A stretch of 64,000 bases of DNA from Macrocystis pyrifera (Eukaryota; Sar; Phaeophyceae; Laminariales; Laminariaceae), in assembly GCA_031763025.1 (NCBI GenBank), contig JASSKH010000005.1:9642849-9706848 (forward strand), in the 5' to 3' direction. Shown piece by piece: positions 36,160 to 49,847 of the stretch; within the stretch, counting starts at the first letter, position 1, and the number at the start of each line of letters is the position of its first letter. The notes beneath the pieces were generated by a model. That model searched no databases, was not told where the DNA came from, and saw nothing but the letters and a program-made list of their open reading frames with translations. Made by a program: the position numbers and the translations under genes.

Positions 36160-36505
36160 AAAGCACACAGCTGCAGAGCGACCACAGCGAGGCCCGACCC
36201 CCCCCACAGCACAAATTCAATGCGGTATCTCCCCTCATCCCGTACGCCTCTCGACCATGATGGAAAACCGTTCAATTTTAAACGGAGGCTTCCAGGCTTC
36301 GAAGGACACACTTTTGCAGTCTTGTACGCTGGAGCAGCGCTACCGAAGGATCCGCCAAGCCAGTGAAGCGACCGATACCTACCTCTTTCGTAGCGGTCTG
36401 CTTTAGCTCTCGTTGAGTGGGTACCTCGGATAGGCAGCAACCTACAGTTTGCTCGAGGTCTACTGGATTGAAAACAAGACCAGGGAGCGGGACCAAGCAA
36501 AAGCG
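36160..36505. promoter_or_regulatory. Shared DUS2 / RPA2 intergenic promoter region
   Basis: The 346 bp between the start codons of DUS2 (minus) and RPA2 (plus) must hold both 5' UTRs and both promoters if the gene models are right. I see a C-run near the DUS2 side and a short AT-rich patch (TTCAATTTTAAACGG) near 36271, but no confident TATA box or named motif. The arrangement suggests a bidirectional promoter serving two housekeeping genes. Confidence 0.45.
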
Positions 36506-39500
36506 ATGTCGTACGGAGGCTTGGAGTACGGAGGAGGGGGGTTCGGAGGAGATGGGGGTATGAATGGTGAGACGAGACACGCTGGTCTCATAGTGCTTTA
36601 CCCCCCTCCACGGGCCGTGTTTACATTCCGTACCCCGAAATATGTACCAAATATTTTCGGAGGGCTTTTCAAACCTTTTGAAATCCTTTTCAAAATAGAG
36701 TGTTAGCGCAGAACGAAAATTTAATAGGGTGTTTTCGTCGGTAAACTTATCCAAAAATGATGTCTCTCCGGCATGCGCTTGATCAATTTTTAAATATTGG
36801 CATGAATTTAAGATCTTCTCGGAAAACGAGAACGGATGGGTGTCGATGTGCAATAATTTGCAAGTACGTGGTATGCTGTACCAATCTCGTATACGATGGA
36901 TGAGCGCTGTGCGCTGTGTACCCGAATCAAACGTCGCTGCTGTTGTCGTGGTGTTCCTGAGTGTGCGGCTTGATACACAGCGCTGCGGCGAGCCCTCCAA
37001 ATAAAGGCACCGCGCCGAACCCGACATCAGCACAGCAAAGCAGCAGAGTGCATACAGTAAATAAACCTTCTGGCGGGCTGCGTTTCATATCTTCTCCGTG
37101 CCCTGCCGCTCTCCCAACACGTAGCAGCAAGGAACAAAAAAAAGCAGCAAGATGCTGCACCTGCTGTATGTACGTGTGTACTCGTACTTTAACCCTAACA
37201 AAGTAGGTTTCGTGGTACCAAGGTTCCAGGTACCGGTATATGATCACGATAGAAGAGCGCGGCTTCGGACACACTACGCACGAAAACACGAGACAGAGAA
37301 GGAGGCAGGAGAACCACCAGAGAGAAAGACAAGCGTACTTGATCCTCAGAGGAGCTGTGTCGCCTGTCTCGTCGGAGCTGGCCGAGGAAGAGTTTTCCCA
37401 CTGCCACATATCTGCACACAGCTAGCTATAGCTAGCTGCTGCTGCTGCTGTTGCTACGGGTCTTGTAAACAGCAAGGTCAACGAGCAAAAAAGGCGCAAA
37501 AGCGCAGGGGATCCGCCGTTTCCACATCACCCAGCCCTGTCCCCCACCGTGACATATGGCTCAGACCGCACGCCTATCGCACGGGGGCCGTCTCGACACG
37601 TGGAGGTCAAACGATGTCGCGAGGCAACGACGCAAGGGCGTGTGGTCACATGCCTCAGGTGGTCAGCCAGCTCCATTTGGTCGCGCCTACACAGTATTGT
37701 TTCGGGTGTGCTTGACCAACCACGGAGGCTCGGGGAGATGTAGACCAACCGTCTAACGTGGTCGTTGTCGTTTTCGGCTCTATGTATATTTTTCTGGCTC
37801 TATGTATATTTGCCTTTCAAATATACATAACGCGGCCATATTTGAGTAAATTTGAGTAAATTTGGAAATAGTTATTTGCTATCCGTCGGTAACGGGGGAA
37901 TACAAGTGGTCGTTATAGTCAATTTTTCACAAAGCGCTAACACTCTAATGTCGACGAGCCTTTTGCGCCAACACCAAGCAAGCAAGTGCTTCGGCCGTCG
38001 AGTGTCGTCTGCGAGTTTTTTTTTTTTTCACCGTGTCTGCACGCCCAGCGGGTGCATTGTTCATGTGGACGAACCTCTGACACTTTGAAGTGTCGGTGAG
38101 AAGACTGAGGGTGGGGTGTGACAAGGATCGACGTTCTGATGGCTAAAAAACATCGCTGCAAGGTTGCAATCCAGCTGTACCTCTGCTGAAGATCAGAAAT
38201 GCGAGATCGGCATTTTTGTGTTTTTCCACTAATTTGACGACGTTTTTGGCGCCATTTTGATGGTCTGTGGTGGGATACCTGCAATATCTTCGACGAGCGC
38301 CTGAGCTCATGTGTCCGTGAGCCGTGATACGTCCACATGAGCATGATATTAATATCAGCCTGTACGGGTATGATACATAATCGCAAAACTCGTACTTGCA
38401 CGTGAAGCATACGTGCCAATATTGTGGAGCTCTGCTCTTAGGCCAGATCTTTTGCAATTTTTTTTGAGGTGATTATATGGCTGTTTACGGAGGCTTCGGG
38501 GTATCTAGTCCCGTTTCTGATCAGATTTTATCAAAATCACGTCTTATGGGGCCTGTTTGGTGGAAAAAATGTTCCTCCGAGATTTTATCACTCATGAAAT
38601 TCCAGGAAGTGATTTTTTTTGACAGCCTTTTCTGATCAACTCTGAAAGTGATAAAATTTGCTTTTGCACAAGACCTCGGAGGCATTGTACAATTTTGTAT
38701 AGGTTACAGACAGGGCTCATGATGGGTCACGACGCTACATGCTTGGTTACTCTTGTACACAGCTGGGCTCCAGCACTTGTGCATCGGCCACTACGGAGAG
38801 AGAGGGCATCAATACCTTGGCCACCATCGCGTCCCTTGCGGCCGCCCAACTGCAGCTGCTCTAGGCAAAACAACTTTGGATACGAATAGGACGAGACTAC
38901 AGCAGTATCAAAACAATCTAACGTTCTTCTTTTCTGACTACGGCGGCCGCAAGCAGCTCATGCTCCGCGAGAGCGAGAGCTCCTTGCTGGTCCAGCGACC
39001 CCTTACGCAGCTCCCCAGGAGGTTCCACGTTCCGTTCCTTCCTTGGAGGAGCTGGTGGTGAAGGTTGATCGCCCAACCCGGCGTGAACGACTCGTTCGTG
39101 TCGTGGTCCACGTACGTAGAGTTCAAGGAAACTTCAAGATCTCGGTTCTGTTCTTTTTTTTTTGTTCTCCCATGAAATAAAACCAAAAACACCATAAGAC
39201 GGCACATGGCGCACCGATCTGGTGTGGCTTTTTGCCGCAGGAAAATCCGACTTCCTGCCTTTTTCAATCACTCAAAAAATATTGCATAAGATCTGGCCTT
39301 ATTCAGATAAATGCGTGGTGAACCTGTACCGGGTACGTATGTATAATACGCACGTGGCACGAGTCTGTGTGAGTGATTGAGCACACACTGGGTACGTAGA
39401 CGCCATCAAGGTCTCCCTGTGGTGCGATTGGTGGCATGCTCCATACCTTGAATAGTGAGTGAAATGGAGCTGTCTTTTGAGGAATTACTGCTGTGCGCAC

Positions 39501-42500
39501 AACGCAGCCAACCACGGCTGTTTCCTTCGTACCAGATATGCGGTTCGATTTTTAGCTTCAGACTTGTATTTTTCGATCCCAAAAATGAAAGGATCTGCTT
39601 ATCCAGTCCGAATATGCCAAATCTTTCCCGATTTTTTTCGATTTGAGAATCCGATGGCCCAAGTCGACAGATTTTGGCCCAAAACCCGACGACTTGGATC
39701 ATCAGATGTTCCAATCGAAAAATGGCATGATCTCTAAATTCAAGATGTTCCAATGACAGCAAGCAGCATCAGAATGATCGATGAGTTGGATGGTGACACA
39801 AGCCCGACGCGCGGTCGGCAGGCGGCGCGTCTCTCCGTGGCCAGACTACAGTCGGCTGGCGCGGGCTCGGGCCTAGGGACCAAGAGAAACACACTCGGCG
39901 CTCACCTCTCCCTGGATACGTACTCGCAGACTATAGCAGCAGCCAGTCACATTGTGAAAATACTGGTACAAAATACCAAGACAGGTTGACTCTAGCACAC
40001 TCGGCGCGTCTCTTCGCCGCCAGACCCAAGGCAGTCAGCGTGCGTTCGGACGCTTGGTTCGTACGCGCAGTGCAGCGCATCCAGCGTGTCTCTTCGCGGC
40101 GCCAGACCACAACAACAGCAGTTGGTCTCGGCGCTTGCTCGAATCTCTGCGCACAATTAAATATGTTTTTTTCCGCATAGGAAGATTGTTTCGATTTGCG
40201 AACTGCACAGCTGAAAATGCGACCGGATCAAAATCTGAAGCTCAAATTTTAAAAGGCATAGGAAACAGCCTTTAGCGCAAAATAACAAAGTAACGTGTTT
40301 TCTGCTCCCACGGGAATGTCGTGGCTTTATCTACAGCAGTTTTGGGAGACACGACACTCTCTTTCGTGTTGGACTTCCTCGTCACAAGGTTAAAGTTTCA
40401 GATCGCAACCGCCGTGCATCCACCCGAGAAGCTTCAGCTTTCAGATTGTTCTGGTATCTCATCTGGTTCCTACTAAGAGCTTGCTGCTGCTGTACGTATA
40501 TAGCGCTAGACTACTCGTAGCCTAGGTAGAGCTCTACCTTGCACGGCAGCAGTGGCTCGTATGAATGGATTAATGAGATTCCCACTGCCCCTACGAGTAT
40601 CTACTGTCTAGCTTACTCACAGCCGAGGAACGGGCTTGGAACAAGGGAACACGGGCTTGGGTCTACTTTTCACAGCAGCAGTGCCCACGTCTCCAATTCA
40701 CTTACGGTTCAAGCATTGCCTATAGTCTAATGCGTGCGTACGCAAGGCTCAAATGCGTCAACTTGGATGTCTCCCGATCTGCTGTGCACTTCTCTTGCTT
40801 TCTTTTTGTCGCGAAAAAAAGCTGGCGGCTTCGGCGGTTCTCCCTCCCAGGGGGGGGGAGGATTCATGGCCGGGGGCGCCGTGGACAGCCCGGCCGCCGG
40901 CGGCGGCAGCGGGGGACAGAAGAACAAGAGCAAGCAGTCCATCCTCGCGGTCAACGTCAAGCAGGTGAGAAGCAAAATCTGCGCGGCGAGGCGAAGTGAT
41001 GCACCTCCACGCTGCGTTCGTTTTTGTTGCTAGTGCTGTGTCTCGGAGATGGAACCGAGCAACCTCGGCGCTGTCCAAGGTACCTACCGGTTCGAGAAGG
41101 AGTCGTTGTTCGCGGCTTAGAGTATCGTTGCGCTGGACTTTCGTCCCTATGCTCGAGAGGGACGAGGTGCGACGTCACATGGATTAATTTTCCCGCTACG
41201 CATAGACGGACAAGACAGCAAGCGTATTTGCAGGAACAGCAAACTGGCACAGACACAGGGCCCAGATTTTTCGCTCGAAGCCGAATATAACCGAGGACGT
41301 GCCATAAATGTGAAGGGCACACGCAGGCAGCAGTAGAGGGCGGCCTGAATATTCCACCCTACATGTAGTACGTCGGAAGGTCGCCCAGCGGAGGGAGTGC
41401 CATTCATATTGTACGCAATATATTTATAATGAAATACATTGACCTTACACTGCATTATTTTCCGACAGTAATTTGTTCGTCTCCCGAAAAGTGGGTGAAG
41501 TTACAAAGAACATGCTGTGGCTACGGTATGATACGACCTACTGCATTCATATGCTGTAGTGTGATACCAAAACAATCGGCGACACTTGCAGCATCGCCGC
41601 GAAGCGTGCGTTTGTCGGACCCTGCGCCGCTTGTTGGCTCCAGACCAGGTGCGGGGAGAGTCTTTGTAGGTGCCAGTAAATCAATAAGAGTCGATCAATC
41701 AGTCAGATAAGCCTGCCAATCGTCACCCAATCAACCAAGCAGTTATTCAACCAACCAATCAGTGACATCACCGCGACTCAATAAACCAACCGATCACCCA
41801 ATCGTGGCACTACGAGGCCCTATTGTGCACTACTGTAGAATTTTTAGCCTTCCCGTATTTGGTGGGAGAAAACGGGCTTTCCCGCCGGCCGGTATGTTGC
41901 AAACGTCACGAGGTGCTGCCCACGAAGCTGCGCAGTCGGCGCTGTGCCTCTTAACCCTTTTAGGACGGCAGCCCCATTTTTAGGACAAACTACTTGGAAT
42001 TTGAGTGGTTTGTCCCGAGAACGGGACTGCGGTCTGCCCTAAAAGAGTTGGCCCCGCTAGAACCACACGCTTGTTATTGGGGGTCGTACGAAGGGCTGCT
42101 AGAGGAATTTCGTGTGGGACTACAGAGGGGAACGGTGAAGAAAATGGAATGGCGTCTGCAGCATCGACCAAACGAAGCAACGCCACCTCCTTGGTTAGGG
42201 TGTGGTCAGGTTAATTTTCGAACCACAATATAACGAGTTGTTAGTACTGGTATTAGACGCTCCCGGCATGGTAGGTAGTACGCACACTTGCTGCTGCTGC
42301 TGCTGCTGCTGCTGCTTCTGCGCGCACACTAGATGGGTGATAAGATGCCGTGCATCTCGGTTGTTTTGATCGCGTTTTATGTCTTTCCCCCCATCACGTT
42401 ATGATCGCGTGGATCATTGCCATACCGTTTTTGATGAATGCACCAAGGTCGGTCTGCATTTATGTACCCTTGGACAAGGAGCAAGTACGTTTCTCCCCGA

Positions 42501-43467
42501 CATGGAAACTTGCCAGTTGACACAAGCCGAGGAGGCGATCGGCAAACTGACGAAAAATGTTAACCCCTTCAACCATTGGCGTTTTGTACGTGGCGCGACA
42601 CGTCCCATTTTTCTTTTACAGGTCCTTGAGTCGGAGATGTCGAACCAGGACTCGGGTGCCAAAATTGACGGAGTCGATGTGAACCAGGTGGGTGTGCAAG
42701 AGAGATAGCGAGAACACAAGAGAAAGAGAGGGAGAGAGGGGGGGAGAGAGAGAGAGGGGCGGCGGGGGGAAGTGTACTCGATATGGGGGAGGGGAGAGAA
42801 AGAGAAAAGAGCGGACGCAGCCGTAAACGTTTTGTGGGTGGTGTCGGAGCGCGACTCGCGGGGGGCTGGTGCTAAAAAACATTGTCCGGGCTTAGAACGG
42901 CGCGTTAGGTTTGCAGGAGTTGCTAGTGGTACATGGCAGATACTACCACGCTACGACAAGTACGTTCATACAGCTTTGAACGGATGACAGTTGTGGGCTC
43001 TCCGCGCCGGCCTTGAGAGAAAACACGTCGGAAATCGATCACTGCTGATAGTGTAGGCGTTGAGGTCTCGGAATCGGCTGAGTCTAAATCCCGAAAAAAA
43101 AAACTATTTTTGCAACACGTTGAAATGAGACAGGTGAAATTGGTGGGGTGCATCGTGGAGTTGGAGGACGCGTCCACAAACACCGAATACACCATCGAGG
43201 ACACCACGGGGCGCTTGAAGGTGATTTTCCGCAACCTGTTAGTTTCGCGTGTAGTACATGTGTATGTACAGCCCAAAAGTAACTCGTTGCGCAATGCAGC
43301 CATGCAATATAATATTCCTATCGATACGATTCCTCAGACAGATTTGGCGCCAGCTCGGGCGAAGGTTGCGACGAGTGATGCGGTAACAGTTTGTTCCTGA
43401 TGACCGAAGGAGACGCACGCGTTCGAAAGAGCCTTTTTTCCGCCCTGGTTGCTCCTTCTTTTTGCGT

Positions 43468-43507
<40 letters not shown>

Positions 43508-46500
43508 CCCTGCCCTGCGTCGTGAGCGACGATGGGTAGCCTTCTTGAGGCACGCTTGAACTGTCTGCGGTACGATTTGGTTGCTTATCATGTTTGCTAT
43601 GCACGGTTCACCCAACGGCTGCAACTCTCGTGTTTTTCTGGCCCATGCAGCTGTGCTGTCAACCCCGCAAGGTTACTCTCATGCGACCGTAGACGGCCCC
43701 GAGGTAATTCCGGTTGCCCGTTCACGGGCCGACACTATCAAACCAACACACGGGCAGCGTGAACATGCTAACCCTGAGGCCCTCGCTTGGCCGGCAGTGT
43801 CCTCTTTGCATGCGCCCGCTGTCAATTTCTCGCTTTTGATGCGTTTTCGGGCAATCCTCTCGTGATGTATTATGTCGACACTCCCGACCACTGCACTGCG
43901 TCGCACTTCATGCGTTCGTGTGTGTCGTCGTGATTGCTATTGTTGATGTTGTTGTCGCTCGTGCTCTTGTTGAATCGCAGGTGAAGATTTTCCACAGCGA
44001 TGGGGAGGGCACAAACGACCGCAGCGCGGAGAGGCGCGCCCGCAATGAGATCGGGACCTACGTGCGAGTATTCGGCAGCGTAAGTCCTCCAGCCGTTTGT
44101 TCCCCTCTGTACCTGTTCGCCCCGGTACGTAAGAGGTATTGTACTGGCCGGAAGGAATATGTGGTCGACGTTCGGCATGCCATATGGTTGGAAGGGATAA
44201 CCCACTACTGTACAGCCGAAATAGTCACGCGACTTTTTATTTTGATCGAAATGGGTAACCCGCTATGTAGATAGCCTAATTAGTCACGCGACGATGTAGG
44301 CTGGCTGTTGTTCCCTCCCGACCAATGTTTCGATTGGTTGGTGCGGCGCGGAAGAGGGGGCGCCTGAAGCCTTTCCCGCAACGGTAGCATAGAATCATGG
44401 AGTGGGCCCCCCTCTTTTTGGGACGAGGGCCGCCACTCCCGCATTGATAGCTGCTTCAACAAAAGAAAAATGGACAGAAGCCGAACCGATTGTGTATGTA
44501 CGAAGCTCATCCACGGCGCGGACGCACGCACATGCATGTGAAAGCGCAGACGGCGGCACGCTTCGTGTTCTTTCAACGTTTTTTTTTATATATATCAACG
44601 CGAGCGCACGCTCTTCGTCGTCGTACACTGCGTACCACGAACGACGACAACACCTCCAGATAGAGGCATACCTGGTACAGAACATCCTGATGGGTACAGC
44701 AGAGCATCACCTCGAATTGTTAACCATTTCGTCCTTTCGAATCCACTGCGTTCAGCGTTTCACGTGTGTGTGCGTGCGTTATTTGTTTTTTCTTGTGTAC
44801 TTTTTAATGTAATTTAATTTAATTTGACTGAATTTACGGGTTTTTTTTTTTACAGGTGCGGTCGTGGAAAGATGACCGGCACTCGGTCGCGTACGACATG
44901 CAGCCGATAGCGGACTTCAACGAGGTCACCATGCACGCCCTCGAGATCATCTACACGCACCTCTTCAACACAAAGGGCCCGCTGCCGGGGAAGAGTTCGG
45001 TCGGTGGGGGGGCAGCCGTCGCGCAGCCCATGCATGTGAGACCGGCGAAGGTGCTTTGACTTTGTAGCGTACTCTGCTGCAGCAGTGTGGCGCCCTTGTT
45101 TTCAAACTCACTCCTGAGTGACTTCGGGTGCACGGCTACTTGAGACCCAGTCGGCCCCCGTGTGCTGCATGTGCGCGCACGCGGACGAGCAGTACGGCAA
45201 CGACAACACGCCTACTGCTACTACACTTGATACTACTGTTTTACCAGTGCTACTACTGTAGTACTACTACTGCTGCAGCAGTAGTACTTCTAGTACTATA
45301 GTATAGTAGGTCTAGTATTACTATTGCTGCTACTATTGATACTGCTGCTGTTACTACTACTTCTACTACCGCTATGTTAGTACTACTACAGTAATAACTG
45401 CTACTACTGTGCGTGCATTCCACATGCGCATTTTGTACTCTACCTCCTCGACCTCTCTCGTGTATTGATTTCCGTCGTGCAGGGCGTGGGCTCCCCCGGC
45501 TTCCACGGCGGAGGCGCGCAGCAAGGTTTCACAAGCCCGGGTGGTGGTGGCATGCAAAGCAGCGAGCAGGGGGCGCAGGGAGGCGGGCAAGGCTTCACCC
45601 CGGTCCAACAGAAGGCAAGGCATCCGCGCTGCACGCTCTCGTTCTCAGGGCCACGAGCTATTCTTGCCTCTACAGAGTGCTGGTTGCCATTGTGTACGCG
45701 TGCTGCATCGCATGCCCGTGGTGTGTGGTAATGTTCGAGATTGTTCAGGCGAACGATGAAAAATCATATACTTCGTATGTCCGTTGTAAGACCTACCGAC
45801 CGCTGCCATGGAGACTGTTTTTTTTTAATGTTTTCCGACAGGAGTTGCGGGTTCGTTTTTTTCTTTTCTTTTTCTCTCTGTTCCAACCTGGGATGTCAAG
45901 CGTCCAATCAAGCCTTCGGGTTGGCCGAACCATTTTGTCTGCCGATCTCTGACCAGCAGAAGCGCCCAGGACTTGGCCCATCTCCGAAAAACATGGTTGG
46001 CAGCCTACCACTTTCTCTTCGTTGACGGTCTACAAGAAACAAAAACGTTAGGTCTAGTGTTTAACCCCCCTTGCGAACTGCAACCATTGTTTTGAGACAA
46101 AACACTTGGAAAAAGTGTGAGATACTTTTTACAGTGTTGTAAGGGTTACATTCAAGTACTGTATACTTGAGCCATTTTGTCGAGGCTGGGGCAAGGTCTA
46201 TGCTGTTATCTTCGTCATCGGAAAATCACCACTCGCTTGCTTTGCTGCTTTGCTGCTGTGCCTCATTTGGATGTTTCAGCGGATGACGTAATTTGTTGCT
46301 GTGTGCTTTTTGTTTTTGTTTCGTTTTTTGCGTTGACTTTTTCATGGGGGTGAATGAGGCACCGAATGCTCTGTTGGTCGGTTGTGCGTTCTAACGCGTG
46401 CGATAAAACGCCGTGACGTGCTTGTATATTTGACTGGCAGGTGCGCGACCTGTACCTTGGTGCGCATGAGGAGCAGGGTCTGAGCATGACGGACGTTTTC

Positions 46501-47323
46501 AACGCCCTGCAAGGCAGTGGGATCTCTATGCGCGACGTCGAGTGAGTGTTACACTGCATCTTGGCTACGTGCTGTTGCACGTATTCATGGTTGTGCTACG
46601 CGCTATATAGCCATGCTGCCCTCGTAGTGCTGAGGGGGGTGTAGGTCGTAGCTTGGTCGCGGCTAGCACCGGTACTGCCTGACCCCCCTCTCGTCGATGA
46701 TTGCTCCCGTTGCCGCTGTTAGTTCTAGCTCTCGATCGTACGGTGCCGGCTTCTCGTGTACAGCAGTGCCCATATACCTTTTTTTTTGCGTGTCAAATGT
46801 AAAAAACCGTCCGAAAGTGTATTCAGTAAGGTGTACCTGGTATACTATGGGGTACCAAGGTCCCATACCTGGTTGTTTTCGTCATACATGGGTATGTACC
46901 CGGATACTCCCAGAGTATGTATATGCCCTACTGAACACAGCCCTGGACTCGTTTTAGTTTGGGTTGCTCTTTTGCTTATATACTCGTCCCTGGTGCAGGG
47001 CTTATGAAGCGCGGTGGTTATAGGGTGCGCTACAATTGCGGAAGGCTCCTGCCGCGCTGCACTTTCGCCGACACACGTGGACGTCGCCCCGCCCGCAAGG
47101 GTGGGTACCTTCTGGACCACTGTTCCACACCTCACTCGTCGCTCATACCGCCCCACGCCTCGCCCCCCCATACACCCCCTTGCGTTTTGTGCTGTGGCCG
47201 TTCGCTTCTCGCCTCCTTTTTGTTTTTGTTCGTTCTCCCAGGGCTGCGACAGCATTCCTTTCCTCGGAGGGACATCTGTACTCCACAATCGACGACGACC
47301 ACTTCCGGTCTACGGAATGTTGA
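36506..47323 (+). CDS. RPA2: Replication protein A 32 kDa subunit (9 exons)
   Basis: Middle subunit of the single-stranded-DNA-binding RPA heterotrimer used in nuclear DNA replication and repair. Exons: 36506-36566, 40822-40964, 42622-42687, 43134-43220, 43981-44079, 44856-45035, 45483-45614, 46441-46541 and 47242-47323, giving about 316 residues (human RPA32 has 270). The N-terminus is Gly/Ser-rich, as in the phosphorylated tail of RPA32. The OB-fold spans roughly residues 70-190 with VKLVGCIVELEDAS, YTIEDTTGRLKVKIF and VRSWKDDRHSVAYD, then DFNEVTMHALEIIYTHL. A Gly/Gln-rich linker of about 65 residues follows, longer than usual. The C-terminal winged helix ends EGHLYSTIDDDHFRSTEC, a hallmark of the family. 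All exon phases match. The first exon is 4.26 kb upstream of the second; it is supported by phase and by the Gly-rich text. The intron after 45614 begins with GC (AAG|GCAAGG). Introns hold MITE B copies. Confidence 0.88.
41951..42050. repeat. MITE B copy 5
   Basis: TTAACCCTTTTAGGACGGCA to ACGGGACTGCGGTCTGCCCT and AAAAGAGTTG; a good palindrome in RPA2 intron 2. Confidence 0.75.
45200..45400. repeat. Trinucleotide-type simple repeat (TAC/TGC)n
   Basis: About 200 bp of imperfect ACTACTACT and GCTGCT repeats with palindromic patches (CTGCAGCAG), inside RPA2 intron 6. Confidence 0.7.
46061..46148. repeat. MITE B copy 6 (diverged)
   Basis: TTAACCCCCCTTGCGAACTG, TTTTGAGACAAAACACTTGG, ending TAAGGGTTA; in RPA2 intron 7. 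Confidence 0.55.
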
Positions 47324-49461
47324 AAATGTCGAGGCACTTGCTTGCCGCCGCGGGAGCAATGACGTTCGATTCCACGTTTTTTTCCCCTCTCCCTGCCCCT
47401 CTCCACCTGCCAGGACTCATCATGTCGTGCATTATTGAGTTTTATTTTTCACGGTGCCGTCTTATCGGCTTCATACTGTACGTAGTCCCCTGAGACTTGG
47501 CGCAACGCAACGCTGGGTGCTCTTGTTTGGCTTGCTCTCTCTGCTTTAGGTAGAGGGGCGCCCGCGCCCGTGAATTATCAGGACTGCATGGTGGGTGGGT
47601 GGATGGGTGGGTGGGTTGGCCGTTAGCGTACCGCTCGCTTTCTGTGGTGGCTGTTTCTTTTAGTGGCGGGGAGAAGGCTTGTGCCAGCAGTATACCGCAC
47701 TTCTGGTTCAAACACGCTGGCATTTTTTTCGCGCGATAAGTTGCGACGAATATGCGCAGAGCCTCGCCTGGATTGTTTAGTGCATGCATGGGCAACACTA
47801 ATTGATTGATACTATTAATAGTAAGCGATTCTTATGTTCCGAGGCGCAAGCCGGTGCCGCCTTTCGCACGGCCACTGTTCCTCGCTACTTTCCGAAGATA
47901 TACGGAAGGAAGGCGTGCTTGGTACCCGAAAACTCCGAACCGTCAGGGTGGGGAGGCAAGAGGTTACGGTACGGGCGAGGCAAGGCAGGCACTCGCGCAC
48001 TCCACGATTTGCGTACCTCGGTAGGAGCCTGAGCTGCGTGCTTGTGTGAAAGCGAGCGATTGCTTGGGCCACTAGAATGGCGTATACTATCCGCGCAAAT
48101 GACGCACTTGTATACTCCGATAGGTTATTGTGCGTATTATGTTGAATGGACAAGGCAACAGAGTGGGCGAGCCTGTTTCGGCGTTTTGCGCCGATTGAAT
48201 CGTAACTCGGAATATGTTTTCAACACGACGTGGGAGGCAGATGATACGTAGAATGGGTGTATATTGTCGTTAGAAGGACAGCTAACTGCAGCAGAATGAC
48301 GAACATATATATGCTTTACGTCGCCTACCTTTCCCCCTCTGACTCTGTCGACGGCTCGGCGCGCTCGCTGCCGGGCAACACACTTTTTTTTTTCTCTCTT
48401 TTGCATGCTGCATGTATGTATACATACAAGCATGATGTCACGTGCGCAACGCAAAATGAATGTTTGTATCACCATCATCGCCGTCTACAACACCGTTTTT
48501 TTATTTGCCGACTCTACGTACTACATGTGGGTGGGTGGACTACCCCCCGTCAAAAGTGACAACTCTCTCGGATTGGCACAGCAGGCGAGTGTCTCCGTAC
48601 AGATGCAGCAGTACATACTACAATAGTATACTGTCGTAGCAGTACATCTGACCACCCGTAAGACGAACAAATACCATGTGAATACTGTACCAGGTATCTG
48701 GTATGCCGATAGACTAGACCGAGATAATATGCACGAGCGAGAGAAGAAATACAAGATGAGATAATCATATAAACAGATCGTCACCGGAAAGAACGGAGGA
48801 TGGCACGAACGAACCCGTCAACTATTATAGTAGTTAACTTGTTTCTGATTATAAAGTAAATGTCATCATGATGGTGAATGATTTTATAATTTTTTTATAT
48901 AACCCCTGAAGCGACAGCACAGCTGCTAGCAGTGCTGGTCAGTCAGTCTCTTTCCTTCCCCTGCGAGGTGTATTGGTGGGTTTACCCGTTTCACTCGAAT
49001 GAGAGGATGGGAGCACGGTCGTTTTGCCGTTGGCGTTCGTTTTGCGGATCGCGCTGGATCGTGTCCGACAAAAAAAGAAGCTAAAAAACGAAAAAAAAAA
49101 AAACCGACACAAAATTAAGAGCGAGAGTTGATTGGTCAAGACCAAACTCGTCGGATGCAACAGCAACCACCGCATTTCTCCATCGTGTCATCGTGTCATC
49201 GTGCGGCTTCGGAATAGCTTGCTTGCCTGGATAACGGAAACACCCGATACCCGACCGTGTCGAGAGCCACACAGGTTATAGCACTGATAGAGCGCGTCCA
49301 CCAAGTCCGCGGCTACAGGAATCTCTATTCCTCAACCGGCACGCTTGCTTCTCTTGCGAGCTTGGCTACCACCCCTTCTATACCTTGAAGGTTCTTCCAG
49401 ATTGCAAGAGAGGGGTATTCTTACTCTCGCGTAGTATTTTTAAGACATCCACGCGGCCACC
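47324..49461. other. Intergenic region RPA2 to pyruvate kinase
   Basis: Carries the RPA2 3' end and the pyruvate kinase promoter. Open frames here are short and repetitive. No TATA box or known element stands out. The sequence just before the pyruvate kinase ATG is GCGGCCACC, a favourable initiation context. Confidence 0.4.
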
Positions 49462-49808
49462 ATGGCACCCCTGGCGTTGGGGCTGATGCTCTCGGCGGCC
49501 GTCGTGCCTATGGCGGGAGCTTTCGTGGCGAACCCGGCAGCTCTCTCTATCGCCAGGCAAACAATCCGCGACATGGGAGGTGAGTGAACTGCGCTCCAAA
49601 TGCAGTGTGAGAAGAAGTTGCGTGCGTAGACCAGCCGGCTTCCCAAAATGCCACAGCTACTGCTGCTTCTGCTGCTGTTGTGTCTTGCAGCTGCTTGGTC
49701 TGCGGTTGGCATTCGCCTCAGCGACGTTGCAGCATACTGGTGCAGAAAAACGAAAGTACTAACAGCGCAGGGACTCGACGCGGTGCGCTGGAGATCGTCA
49801 AAGTAGCA

Positions 49809-49847
<39 letters not shown>

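Noticed and set aside
37789..37835. Short inverted repeat CTATGTATATTT / AAATATACATA
   Set aside because: A few bases only, in the AT-rich part of RPA2 intron 1; no sign of an element or terminator function.
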